Below the pieces are notes generated by a model. That model had not been told where the DNA came from, searched no databases, and saw only the letters and a program-made list of their open reading frames with translations. From a virus, in the IMG/VR virus record IMGVR_UViG_3300036846_000867, positions 64,001 through 114,005 of that record: DNA of 50,005 nucleotides. The stretch is one strand, 5' to 3'. Positions 1-8,004 of the stretch are shown one piece after another. Every line of letters begins with the position of its first letter. Positions within the stretch are counted from its first letter, which is position 1. Both the position numbers and the translations under genes were made by a program.

Positions 1-1928
1 TAATCTGGCTGATAACCGCCACCAAGAACACCCGCCTGACCATAGATGTGCTGACCGCGTGCTCCCGACCATGCGCCCCAGCCGTGCAGGCGAACCCACC
101 GTAATGCAAAGGCTATCGCTGCCTTCTCGTTTTCTGGTTTGCTGGGATCGATGCCGGTTTGCCGAAGCATCTGATCGCCAACGGCTCCACGCGCCATGTT
201 GAGCTGAAAGGCGCTGTACGATTGCTCACTGGGGACGGTCGCTACCGGATTTCCCAAGCCTTCCGACCGCGCCACTTTTAGAGCAATCATCGGATCGATG
301 CCCTGACGAGCGGCCTCTTCGCGAATAAACTGCGCCACTTCCTTTGGATCGCGCCCTGAACGCCTCCATTCCTCGGCGCGCTCCCCTTTTTGCCCGGTAT
401 AGTGACCAATCGAACCGCCTCCTACGCCTCCTTCTCCTCCGCCTCCTCTACCGCCTGCGCCGCCTGCGCCGCCTGCGCCGGTATCAGGCCGTTGCGACCG
501 GCTCTTACCGCCGGTCTCGGTGATCTTACCCATCTCGTCGAGCGTATCGTTCCCCAGTTCAACCTGCGGCCTGTACGACGTGTCACCGCTGAACCATGAC
601 AGGAAGCTCTGCAACATGCGGCGCAACGTTTCGACAAAGCTGCCTGCACCGCCCGCGAACAGTGATTGCAGTCCCATACTGATATTGGTGGGCAGCACCA
701 TTTCGCCGTGGTGCAGATTAGCGTTGACGATACCGCCATGCTGATAATTTCTTAAGCCCTGTTGAACTTCAAAATCTTTTTGAAATTCTTCGGGCGTTCG
801 CGTATCACTACCAGCCTTCTTCCCTTCCTCATATTCTTTCTGCTGTTTGTTATACTCCCCCGCCGGATCAGCCCCAGCATAGGCACCTGCTGCAAATCCA
901 GCAGCAGCCCCCGGAAGAATGCCAGCAGGACCAGCAACGGCAAATCCTGCTACAGCACCAAGCACTGTACCAGTAGTCTTTTTATGTTCCTCCATCCATT
1001 TTAGATGCTCAATAACAGTGGCAATGGCATTACCAAAAGCGACAAATGCGCTGCCGATTTCCTTAATCCCATCGGCAATTTGCTTGGCAGCATCCGGATT
1101 TTTAAGCCATTCACCAAAATCATGAAGAAGCCTGCCGATAGTTTTCTGTGTTTCATCACTAAGGAATATCTCTTTTATATTATCGGCAATTAACTTAATT
1201 GCCTTAGCAACTGGCTCACTACCAAGAAATTCACCAAATACAGCGCGAAACGTCTGACCAAGCTCCCAAAAATGGTGCTCTATATCCTGAGAATTTTTGT
1301 AAACATCTTCAATTCTAACGTGGGCTTTGTCGGCTATCTCCTTATAAAGCTTGTCTGTAAATTCAACACTCTCCTTAACTTGCTTCTCGTTCTTGACCAT
1401 ATCCCGAGCAATGTCGAGATTGGCCTGACCGATTGCGTCCCGTAATTTCAGGACGGTCTCAGTCATATGCTGAGACTGCTCGTTATAGTTGCTCTCGACC
1501 AGCGCCTTCTTGTATTTGGCGGCGGCGTCCATCATCACTTCGAAACCGCTGGTAACCTCCTTACCGTCGGTGACAAAGGCTTTAATCTTGGCACGCCCTT
1601 CCGGATCACGCAGCCGCGAAAACAGATCGTTCAGAACCGGGCCTGCCTGCTCCGCCGCGTGCCCAGCCCCAGCCAAAGCCGCGCGGAATTCCTCCATCTG
1701 TTGCGCGGAGACATTGGCTGACCGGGCACTATAGCTGAGAGAAGCAAAGCCCGACGTAGTGCGCCGAACCAGTTCTTCGACACCGACAACCGCCCCGAGC
1801 ACCGCGAGGCGGAATGAATTCAGTTGCGCGATGCCGCCGCTGATACCTTCGCGGAATTTCTTGTGCGTCGCTTCGTCCATATCATAGCGAAGCTTGACGA
1901 CAAACGATTGCAGGACCGTATCAGCCAT
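1..1928 (-). CDS. Tail tape measure protein with C-terminal lysozyme-like domain (partial, runs off left edge)
   Basis: The gene starts at 1928 (MADTVLQSF) and stays open to the window edge, so at least 642 residues are present and the C-terminus is missing. Tape measure proteins set tail length and lie inside the tail tube. The N-terminal 350 residues are helical and charged. A hydrophobic Ala/Gly-rich segment follows near residues 325-350 (GAVAGFAVAGPAGI), as is typical of tape measures. A Gly-rich linker (GGAGGAGGRGGGEGG) leads to a segment resembling tail-associated muramidases (EEAARQGIDPMIALKVARSEG, then SYSAFQLNM), which probably opens peptidoglycan during injection. It sits directly downstream of the frameshifting chaperone genes, the classical position. 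The stretch from about 760 to 1440 is clearly more AT-rich than its neighbours. Tape measure is confident; the lysozyme domain is likely. Confidence 0.85.
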   Translation of the reverse strand, partial: MADTVLQSFVVKLRYDMDEATHKKFREGISGGIAQLNSFRLAVLGAVVGVEELVRRTTSGFASLSYSARSANVSAQQMEEFRAALAGAGHAAEQAGPVLNDLFSRLRDPEGRAKIKAFVTDGKEVTSGFEVMMDAAAKYKKALVESNYNEQSQHMTETVLKLRDAIGQANLDIARDMVKNEKQVKESVEFTDKLYKEIADKAHVRIEDVYKNSQDIEHHFWELGQTFRAVFGEFLGSEPVAKAIKLIADNIKEIFLSDETQKTIGRLLHDFGEWLKNPDAAKQIADGIKEIGSAFVAFGNAIATVIEHLKWMEEHKKTTGTVLGAVAGFAVAGPAGILPGAAAGFAAGAYAGADPAGEYNKQQKEYEEGKKAGSDTRTPEEFQKDFEVQQGLRNYQHGGIVNANLHHGEMVLPTNISMGLQSLFAGGAGSFVETLRRMLQSFLSWFSGDTSYRPQVELGNDTLDEMGKITETGGKSRSQRPDTGAGGAGGAGGRGGGGEGGVGGGSIGHYTGQKGERAEEWRRSGRDPKEVAQFIREEAARQGIDPMIALKVARSEGLGNPVATVPSEQSYSAFQLNMARGAVGDQMLRQTGIDPSKPENEKAAIAFALRWVRLHGWGAWSGARGQHIYGQAGVLGGGYQPD

Positions 1929-2097
1929 GACGGTTCTCCAACGCTTCGTTTATCCTGGCTTCGTTTTCGCCTTGCACGTCCAACGCCTCATTCATCCGCG
2001 CGACATCGTACAAATCCAATGTCCCGTCGATCAGGCTCTCGTATTTACACAGCCCGTTGACGACTGGCCGCATTACCCAGTCTTCTTCCTCACTCAT
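1921..2097 (-). CDS. Downstream reading frame of tail assembly chaperone (58 aa; expressed by -1 frameshift or ATGA restart)
   Basis: This 58-residue frame (MSEEEDWVMRPVV...NRHG) overlaps the end of the upstream chaperone gene by ATGA and the tape measure start by 8 bases. It resembles short acidic phage proteins found between tail tube and tape measure genes (DUF6889-like, from memory). It is open upstream of its ATG back through a T-run at 2160-2166 in the -1 frame relative to the chaperone. It can therefore be made as a C-terminal extension of the chaperone, like lambda gpGT. Whether the free 58-aa product also exists cannot be told. Confidence 0.75.
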   Translation of the reverse strand: MSEEEDWVMRPVVNGLCKYESLIDGTLDLYDVARMNEALDVQGENEARINEALENRHG

Positions 2098-2534
2098 TGC
2101 GACGAAGGTAACGGAGAGCGAGAGACCCCGTTTCCCGAATTTTGGACCTGGGGGACGGGAAAAAAACTGCCGAGATTATCCTGTATCACCGTAAAGGCCA
2201 GTTGCAGCATGGTCGGCATCTCCATGTCGTCGAACATCAACTGGCCGCCCGCTGTGGTGATCGGTGTCCAATTCTGGCCGTTCCACACCGACACTGCACC
2301 GAGACACGTCTTCAGACACCATTCACTGTCTTCCTGCGTCATCTCCGACACCGCCTGGGCAATCGGCCCGAGCGAATGCCAGAAATCGCCCTCGCCAACC
2401 TTATCCGGCATCTGCGAGAACGTCTCGCCGAGACCAGAGAACAGGGGCATCAGCTTGCGCACCAGATGAAATTGCTTGAACGCGTCTACTTTTCCGGTCC
2501 GGTATTTGTGCCCCTCAATTTCCACTTCCTGCAT
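2094..2534 (-). CDS. Tail assembly chaperone (upstream, unshifted product)
   Basis: This 146-residue protein lies between the tail tube gene and the tape measure gene. In long-tailed phages that slot is occupied by a chaperone that coats the tape measure during assembly. The sequence starts MQEVEIEGHKYRTGKVDAF. That opening resembles XkdN-like or phage_TAC chaperones, which begin by describing a short beta segment and then a helical domain (FHLVRKLMPLF). The C-terminal 20 residues after the T-run (PVPQVQNSGNGVSRS) look like low-complexity read-through, consistent with the -1 frame being the functional continuation. Assignment rests on position, frameshift signal and general resemblance. Confidence 0.75.
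   Translation of the reverse strand: MQEVEIEGHKYRTGKVDAFKQFHLVRKLMPLFSGLGETFSQMPDKVGEGDFWHSLGPIAQAVSEMTQEDSEWCLKTCLGAVSVWNGQNWTPITTAGGQLMFDDMEMPTMLQLAFTVIQDNLGSFFPVPQVQNSGNGVSRSPLPSSQ
2160..2166 (-). other. Probable programmed -1 ribosomal frameshift site (T TTT TTT heptamer)
   Basis: On the minus strand the chaperone is read as GGC AGT TTT TTT CCC, giving a heptamer T TTT TTT in the correct phase for tandem -1 slippage. After slippage the ribosome reads TCC CGT CCC CCA GGT and continues without a stop into the frame that begins MSEEED. The normal frame ends 21 codons further on, at 2094. The arrangement matches the frameshifts of tail assembly chaperones between tube and tape measure genes in many tailed phages. 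Confidence 0.75.
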
Positions 2535-2546
2535 AAATGCCTCCTG

Positions 2547-3011
2547 TTACGCGACGCCGGTCGGCACCGCGATCCCCGATCCGAGGATGAAATCAGTGAC
2601 ACCGGCATGAAAGGTCCACACCATCTCGCCGCCTTCTTTTGCATAAGTTACATCGGCAAATTTTGCGAAGGCGCACTGCTGGCACACGACCACGTCGTTT
2701 AGCTGGAGATCACGCACCGAGATCGTGTTGAAACCATAGACACCGCTCGATGACGTATCGCGCGCATACATCGACGACAGCAACTGATTGGTCGGCGATG
2801 TCTTTAAGAGCCGCACCGAGACCGTCGCCCCCTTGCCCGCATGCAGCGAATGCATCACGGCACCATCCGCGCCGATGGTCATCGTGCTCTTGTCCTCGAC
2901 CATGACAATCGAGATGCCGCCGTCGCTGGCAGCCGATCCCGCCCCCAGTGTCACCGTCCCGTTGGGGCCGGTGATGCTCGCCATGATGTCCGAAAACGAA
3001 TAGGTAGCCAC
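2547..3011 (-). CDS. Tail tube protein (DUF3277-like)
   Basis: A 154-residue protein starting with GTG at 3011, 6 bases after a strong GGAGG. Features recalled from the DUF3277 family are visible: MATYSFSDIMASITGP at the N-terminus, then GGISIVMVEDKSTMTIGADG, MHSLHAGKGATVSVRLLKTSP and a C-terminal LGSGIAVP. Members are inner tail tube subunits of contractile-tailed phages, encoded right after the DUF3383 sheath, as here. The protein should polymerise into the hexameric tube through which DNA passes. High confidence. Confidence 0.88.
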   Translation of the reverse strand: MATYSFSDIMASITGPNGTVTLGAGSAASDGGISIVMVEDKSTMTIGADGAVMHSLHAGKGATVSVRLLKTSPTNQLLSSMYARDTSSSGVYGFNTISVRDLQLNDVVVCQQCAFAKFADVTYAKEGGEMVWTFHAGVTDFILGSGIAVPTGVA

Positions 3012-3026
3012 CGATCCCTCCTGAAG

Positions 3027-4511
3027 TTAACGGTTGACGTTGATGATCACATTGGCGAAGTGAATTGCGCCTGCGAGCTTCACCGCGATCTGGATCAGAG
3101 GCGCGATGCGCGCTTCGCGGTCGGCCTGATCCTGCGTGTCCACGCTATTAGCAAACGTGTACCAGCCATTGGCCAGATAACTGCCGTATTCCAGCGTGCC
3201 GAAGCCCGGCGCGTTCCACGTGCCGGGGGCGATCAAGCCGTTGACGACGCCCTGCGACAGCCCGCCATCGGCGGTATTGACCAGCATGTGAACGCCGGGA
3301 TTGGTCTGCGGCACCTTTGGTGACTGGTACAGCAAATTCCACATGTCGTTCTGGATGCGGTTGGCCAGCCAGTCGAGCCCGTGGATTTCGTCCCAATAGG
3401 CCCGCCCCGACATCACGCCTTCCTGCACGATGCTGGTCTGGTTGTTGTACTGGACATAGACGTTGCAGCGCTTGGCCGCGAGCGTCGATGCCTGCGCCCC
3501 GGACAGCAGTTCCGGGATAACCCCCGGTTGCACTTTGAATTTGGCCGTGATCGTCGTATTGCTGCCCTCGAAATTGACGGTCAGCACCCGGCCGAAGAAG
3601 CTGCAAATCGCATAAGCGTTGGTGATGCTGTACTGGATCACCGTCCGCATGTAGTCGGCCAGCATCGCTTGGCTCGCCAGATCGGTGGTGTTCGTCGGAT
3701 CGAGCGTGATCGCCTCGGCGGTGGTCGCGCCGTAGGTGTGCTTGTCCTGCGCCGCCTCGATATAGGCCGAATTCGCCAGATGCTGCGCATCGGTCAACGG
3801 CACGCTGGAGGCAAAGGACGCCGCGTACCAGCCACGCCCATCGACGCGGGCCAGCGCCGCGACGGGCGTCTCCGGGGCAAGCCCGACCGCCGCGCGCTCG
3901 GCCAGCGGCTGCGTCATGTACAACTGGGCCGAGATGTCGGTGCCGGCGGTCGGGGCGGTCAGGAACGAGACCGCCGATGTCACGCCGGTCGTGCCGCTGG
4001 TCAGGATGAACGCCTGCCCGTTCCAGACAAAGCCGGTCCCTGGAGAGGCTGCTTGCAGCGCCGTCTGGATAATACTGGCAACCTGATTGAGATTGGTCAC
4101 CGTCGCGAAATTGAGCCCGGTGAGATGCGTCGGCGTCGCCGAGCCGTCGAGCGTCACCGTAAAGCCGCCGGTCGTGATCGGCGTCCAGTTTTGCAGCAGC
4201 ATGTCCGTCGGGGCCAACGGGCCGCCGGTCAGCCGCCCTTTCGTCGCGATACGCGCCCACGTGCCGATAAACAGCGTACCGGGCTGCGGGATTTGCGAGA
4301 AGAACAGCAAGGCAGCGAGATATTCCGGCGCGGTGGTGCCGAAATCCCCGACCACATCCTCGATGCGATTGTATTCGCGGATGCCTTCGCCGCTGTCGAT
4401 AACGCCTGTGTCGCCCATGATCAGCAGCGTATCGAACCGGGCCTGCGGCGCGGCTTGCGGCGTAAAATTGACTTGAACGTCAACAACCCGTGAAACGGAC
4501 AAGCCTTGCAT
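3027..4511 (-). CDS. Contractile tail sheath protein (DUF3383-like)
   Basis: This 494-residue protein starts MQGLSVSRVVDVQVNFTPQ. The early sequence FDTLLIMGDTGVIDSGEGIR, followed by YLAALLFFSQIPQPGTLFIGTW, is characteristic of DUF3383 proteins, the sheath-like subunits of myophages related to Burkholderia phage BcepB1A-type tails. The C-terminal part (IHFANVIINVNR) with beta-strand character fits the conserved sheath polymerisation domain. Its length is normal for the family. It is followed directly by the tail tube gene. Its presence indicates a contractile tail. Confidence 0.88.
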   Translation of the reverse strand: MQGLSVSRVVDVQVNFTPQAAPQARFDTLLIMGDTGVIDSGEGIREYNRIEDVVGDFGTTAPEYLAALLFFSQIPQPGTLFIGTWARIATKGRLTGGPLAPTDMLLQNWTPITTGGFTVTLDGSATPTHLTGLNFATVTNLNQVASIIQTALQAASPGTGFVWNGQAFILTSGTTGVTSAVSFLTAPTAGTDISAQLYMTQPLAERAAVGLAPETPVAALARVDGRGWYAASFASSVPLTDAQHLANSAYIEAAQDKHTYGATTAEAITLDPTNTTDLASQAMLADYMRTVIQYSITNAYAICSFFGRVLTVNFEGSNTTITAKFKVQPGVIPELLSGAQASTLAAKRCNVYVQYNNQTSIVQEGVMSGRAYWDEIHGLDWLANRIQNDMWNLLYQSPKVPQTNPGVHMLVNTADGGLSQGVVNGLIAPGTWNAPGFGTLEYGSYLANGWYTFANSVDTQDQADREARIAPLIQIAVKLAGAIHFANVIINVNR

Positions 4512-4523
4512 GGCAGAATCCTC

Positions 4524-5132
4524 CTATGGCATCGGGATGGGATCGAGAAGCTCAAATGCAGTAATCGTGCAGGCGGATAGCTGGGCGTTGCCCGACAGGG
4601 CGCGGTAGGCCACGCCAATCCAGTAATGATTGCCCGGCACCATGCCGGTGACCAATGCGGTGGCCGCAAAGGGCGTCTTCTCCCCTGCCACTGTCGGGAT
4701 GGCCTGGACCAGGGGACCGATCAATGTCCCGCCCGCAGTGCTCACCAGCGTCCCCGCCGGAGGCGCAGCGCCCGATCCCCAGACCAGTTGCACATCGCTC
4801 TCGGCGGCCGCCGTGCTATTACCGAGCGAGCCTTCGATGCCAAAGATCGCGCGGGCGCTCGATACTGTTTGAAAGAGCATATCGAGACCGGCGGTGACAA
4901 AATTCGGCGATGATGTATCGGGCGGAACAGCCGATGTCTGATTTGTCGCCGCCACCGTGCGGGCCTTGAGCGTGACGATATCGGCCTGCGCTTCGCTCAA
5001 CAGCGTCTGCAACGAAGCGATGTCGTTTTGAAGCGCGGTAATTTCCTGCTGCGCCGTATCGAAATTCTGCCGCACATTCGCGGTGTAGGCGAAGCCCTCG
5101 GCCGGATGGGAGGGATCGATCTGCGAGACCAT
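4524..5132 (-). CDS. Virion-associated protein of unknown function, paralogue of the next gene (copy A)
   Basis: A 202-residue protein. Residues 20-60 form a predicted coiled coil with heptad-like spacing (ITALQNDIASLQTLLSEAQADI broken here into its two halves, ITALQNDIASL and QTLLSEAQADI). A beta-rich domain follows, containing FVTAGLDMLFQ, SARAIFGIEGSLGN, GSGAAPPAGTLV, HYWIGVAYRA and ending FELLDPIP. The same order of motifs occurs in the 220-residue gene at 5149-5811, so the two are tandem paralogues. Position between connector and sheath genes suggests a minor virion, fibre or decoration protein. No enzymatic motif is seen. Confidence 0.7.
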   Translation of the reverse strand: MVSQIDPSHPAEGFAYTANVRQNFDTAQQEITALQNDIASLQTLLSEAQADIVTLKARTVAATNQTSAVPPDTSSPNFVTAGLDMLFQTVSSARAIFGIEGSLGNSTAAAESDVQLVWGSGAAPPAGTLVSTAGGTLIGPLVQAIPTVAGEKTPFAATALVTGMVPGNHYWIGVAYRALSGNAQLSACTITAFELLDPIPMP

Positions 5133-5148
5133 CCTTGGCTTCCCTCTT

Positions 5149-5811
5149 TCAGGGCAACGGATCGAGGACTTCGAAGATTGTCAGTGACATCTGCGACAGC
5201 GTCGCGGTGCCTTGCTCGGCGCGGAAACACGCTCCTATCCAGTATTGGTTCCCCGACACAAGACCCGTGAGAAGCGCACTCACCGAGAACGGATTAAGAT
5301 CGTTAGGCCGGGACGCGACCATATTCACCTGACCACCGATATAAATACCGTTAGTGGCCGTTACCAACGTGCCATAAGGAGGGGCAACTCCTTGGCCATA
5401 TAGAAGCTGAAAATCGCTTGGATTTCCGTTTCCGGTATTACCGAGTTCACCATCAAGGATGACAATTGCCCGCGTGCTGGATTGTGGTGTGAACTGGACA
5501 CCGATCCCCGCCGTGATAAAAGCCGTCGAACTGGTGTTGGGCGGGTTGATTGTCAGTGTGCTATCAGCAACCTGCGTCCGCGCCTTAATCGTGGCGACAT
5601 CGCTCTGGAGAGTGGCGATATCACTAGCCAAATTCGGTGGTACACTGAGATAAGCCTTAAGCTGCGCCAGCGTCATCCGCACCAGCGGCTCGCCGGAACT
5701 ACATCCTCCAGGCTGCTGACACACGGCGAATGCGTCAGTGTCACTGCCTGCCGCCGCCGCAGCCAGATCGGCCAACCAAACAAGGGCGATTTCGTCGCTA
5801 CCGTTGCTCAT
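5149..5811 (-). CDS. Virion-associated protein of unknown function, paralogue of the previous gene (copy B)
   Basis: A 220-residue protein with a short N-terminal segment (MSNGSDEIALVWLADL), which other phages carry at the start of tail-fibre-like proteins. A short coiled coil (LASDIATLQSDVATIKAR) comes next. The beta-rich domain is shared with copy A: FITAGIGVQFT, STRAIVILDGELGN, YGQGVAPPYGTLV, NQYWIGACFRA and FEVLDPLP. It ends 16 bases before copy A starts. The duplication followed by divergence suggests a surface-exposed or trimeric component. Function unproven. Confidence 0.7.
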   Translation of the reverse strand: MSNGSDEIALVWLADLAAAAAGSDTDAFAVCQQPGGCSSGEPLVRMTLAQLKAYLSVPPNLASDIATLQSDVATIKARTQVADSTLTINPPNTSSTAFITAGIGVQFTPQSSTRAIVILDGELGNTGNGNPSDFQLLYGQGVAPPYGTLVTATNGIYIGGQVNMVASRPNDLNPFSVSALLTGLVSGNQYWIGACFRAEQGTATLSQMSLTIFEVLDPLP

Positions 5812-5826
5812 GATTTCTCATGTTGC

Positions 5827-6510
5827 TCATGGTGATCCCAGCAACGCCGTCCCCGACATCAAGGCTTGGTTTGGTCCCGCCCCAACGACACCATCGACCG
5901 GCACCACGGGCGTGTCGCCCTCATCCTGCACCACGCGACCGCCGGGATCATTAGCCGTAATGAGCACTTCGGCACCGCGCAGATTGCGCACGAGATAGAA
6001 CCTGCGAACCTCACGATTAAGAATGATTTCCAGATCGTAGCGGTCGCGAAACTGCGTGCGGTACAGATCGGGGACGTGATCGATTGTGCCAGCTTCGACC
6101 AGACCGACCGCATTGGCCCGCCACATCGCACGGTTCTGGTCAATAGACAAACCGTCGCGCAGGATCGACACCAGATCGCCCGCATGCGGCCCATAGAACG
6201 ACACGCGGTAGACCACGCGTTCCTGGCGGCTCAAGATGTCGTAGCCTGGACCGGCCTGCTGCTGACCGTAGTGATGGTGGTAGGCCATCCCGGTGGTTGT
6301 CCGGACGATCCCGCAGGCGGCCCAATCGACTGAGGTATCCGGTGTCGGCACCGGATTTACCTGCCAGCGTGGACGCACCAGATCGCTGGGCAGATTGGTA
6401 ATTCCGGCGACGCAGAATTGCAGGAAATTCTCCCAATCAAGCTGGAGCAGCGTCTCGGTCGGCGCAGGGCCGAGATAACCGGGTTGCGTGCTATCGGCAA
6501 CCCAGACCAT
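5827..6510 (-). CDS. Neck/tail terminator-like protein (LIC_12616-like)
   Basis: A 227-residue protein. The ATG at 6510 overlaps the upstream stop (TGATG), so it was preferred to the TTG one codon earlier. The sequence includes VRPRWQVNPVPTPDTSVDW and later RVSFYGPHAGDLVSILRDGL, a pattern I associate with phage proteins of the LIC_12616 or neck terminator group. These cap the tail tube and join it to the connector. It lies between the head-tail completion genes and the tail genes, as expected. Family name is from memory; the role is moderately confident. Confidence 0.7.
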   Translation of the reverse strand: MVWVADSTQPGYLGPAPTETLLQLDWENFLQFCVAGITNLPSDLVRPRWQVNPVPTPDTSVDWAACGIVRTTTGMAYHHHYGQQQAGPGYDILSRQERVVYRVSFYGPHAGDLVSILRDGLSIDQNRAMWRANAVGLVEAGTIDHVPDLYRTQFRDRYDLEIILNREVRRFYLVRNLRGAEVLITANDPGGRVVQDEGDTPVVPVDGVVGAGPNQALMSGTALLGSP

Positions 6511-6968
6511 CAATGCACCGTGTTCTTGACCGGCATCGGATGCGGCGCGGTGACGTTGTCCCCGCCCTGTGCGGGCGGCGGCGGATCGACCGCGTTAATC
6601 GAGACCGCAACGACGTGAATAAAGCCCCTGCCATATCCGCTGTAGTCGTCTAACGTCCTGACCACAAAAACCGAGCCGTGCCACAGAATGTGGTCGGGAT
6701 GGGTAACGACATTACCGAGTTCGTCGGTGGAGGTTCCCTGGAAGCGGAACGGCGAATAGACATCTATCGCCTTGTTGAAATATTCCTCTTCCGGTATCCG
6801 CTGCAATTCGTTGGGGCCTGCGGCAGTGACGACGGCGCGCGTGCTGATCGGCTTCTCCGTCACCACGCCACGGCCATTCTGATCGACGGTCACGGTGCGG
6901 CGGACAACGATGATGTTGTCCCAGAAGGAGGGATCATACGCATCATTGACATCAAGCGAAGGACACAT
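6510..6968 (-). CDS. Head-tail connector/completion protein (unassigned family)
   Basis: A 152-residue protein starting MCPSLDVND. It is mostly predicted beta-strand (NIIVVRRTVTVDQNG, DHILWHGSVFVVRTLDDYSG, IHVVAVSI) with a Pro-rich C-terminus. Its position between a gp10-like protein and the tail terminator is the usual place for a head closure or tail completion subunit. No family was recognised with certainty. Stop codon overlaps the next start. Confidence 0.6.
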   Translation of the reverse strand: MCPSLDVNDAYDPSFWDNIIVVRRTVTVDQNGRGVVTEKPISTRAVVTAAGPNELQRIPEEEYFNKAIDVYSPFRFQGTSTDELGNVVTHPDHILWHGSVFVVRTLDDYSGYGRGFIHVVAVSINAVDPPPPAQGGDNVTAPHPMPVKNTVH

Positions 6969-6989
6969 GATAATCCGCCTTATGACCCC

Positions 6990-7604
6990 CTAAACCTCTT
7001 CGGTCGTCCCCTTTTTAATCACGTAGGTAATGCTGTTTAACATCTGCGCCGTATCGACGAGCGGGGTTACGTCTTCCTGCGTCGTGGCGGTGCGTGATGG
7101 CGTCCGACGCCGTCGCGCGGCAATCGTGCGCGGTTCCAGGGCGCGCAGTTCTCCGCTGTTGGTAATCCGATATTTGACCGACGACACTGCCGTCTGCCCG
7201 GCTGAATTCAACCCCTTGTCGATCTTGGTGCTGTCGAAAGGGAATGTCAGCGCGGCATTGCCCGCCTGCCACAGATAATCGGTCCATTTGTCCTTGCTCT
7301 GCTCGACGCCAGGACCGAGCCACGGGCGCGGCGGGATGTTGTTGATTGGGCTGCCATGCTCGTGGATATAGCCCAGCGTGGCGTTGCTCTGGATACCGCC
7401 TTCCTCCGAGGCGGTGCGCTGCTCCGCCTGCTCTGCCACTTTGCCGCCTTCGTCCAGATGCGGCTGGTCGCGATCACTGGGAATGCCGACCAGTATCTCG
7501 ACGCTGGCCAATTCAGCAAACGCCTGCTGCAATTCGACCGTGTGATCCTGCTCGACCGTGATAACCGGGCCGCGCAGAGGATCGGTCGGGCGGGAGCGGG
7601 CCAT
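6990..7604 (-). CDS. Virion morphogenesis protein (HK97 gp10/Mu gpG-like)
   Basis: A 204-residue protein. The central segment NATLGYIHEHGSPINNIPPR with PWLGPGVEQ following is the hallmark of gp10/gpG-like proteins, which have a conserved 'YxHExGs...iPpRPfl' core. These proteins act at the head-tail interface or in tail completion. The basic C-terminal region (IAARRRRTPSRTA) is followed by DTAQMLNSITYVIKKG, which also fits this family, whose members end in 'dTGql..Sitykv'. Confident family-level call. Confidence 0.78.
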   Translation of the reverse strand: MARSRPTDPLRGPVITVEQDHTVELQQAFAELASVEILVGIPSDRDQPHLDEGGKVAEQAEQRTASEEGGIQSNATLGYIHEHGSPINNIPPRPWLGPGVEQSKDKWTDYLWQAGNAALTFPFDSTKIDKGLNSAGQTAVSSVKYRITNSGELRALEPRTIAARRRRTPSRTATTQEDVTPLVDTAQMLNSITYVIKKGTTEEV

Positions 7605-7624
7605 CGGCGGCTATCCCGAAAAAG

Positions 7625-7990
7625 TTAGTGGTAGACGCCCGCATTCGGCTTCAGATTCGCACCGACATTGCGCAACGGGCGCTGCGCCGTCCTGGCCCGA
7701 TCAATCCCGCTGACCGGCGGATCGGCTTCGAGAAGATCGGTCAACTGCTTGGCCACGTCGCCATGCATCTCGGCCAGCTTCTCGTTGGCCGACTGCTTCG
7801 GCTTCGGCGGCTCTTCATGCCGCGCCGCGCCATGCGCCCCGGATGATGCCCCGGATGTCCCATGCGATGCCACCGGAGCCGCCGCAATCTTCTTCTGCGC
7901 CTCGTCGGCTTTCTGGTAAAACTCCTGCATCGACAGATGATAGTCGATGCTGTACTGAATTTTGGCTCGCATCGCCCGTGACATTGCCAT
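7625..7990 (-). CDS. Small unknown protein of the connector region (121 aa)
   Basis: The start at 7990 is preceded by GGAGG at good spacing. A longer open frame extends upstream to 8326 but runs antisense-like through the neighbour, so it was rejected. The protein starts MAMSRAMRAKIQYSIDYHLS and has a helical N-terminus, an Ala/Ser/Gly/His-rich linker (ASHGTSGASSGAHGAARHEE) and a helical segment (EKLAEMHGDVAKQLTDLLEAD). It could be a minor head or connector protein. Function unknown. Confidence 0.65.
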   Translation of the reverse strand: MAMSRAMRAKIQYSIDYHLSMQEFYQKADEAQKKIAAAPVASHGTSGASSGAHGAARHEEPPKPKQSANEKLAEMHGDVAKQLTDLLEADPPVSGIDRARTAQRPLRNVGANLKPNAGVYH

Positions 7991-8004
7991 TGCGTCCTCC
8001 TGGT

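Noticed and set aside
3381-4493. 370-codon open frames on both strands within the sheath gene
   Set aside because: Alternate-frame shadows of a DUF3383-type gene.
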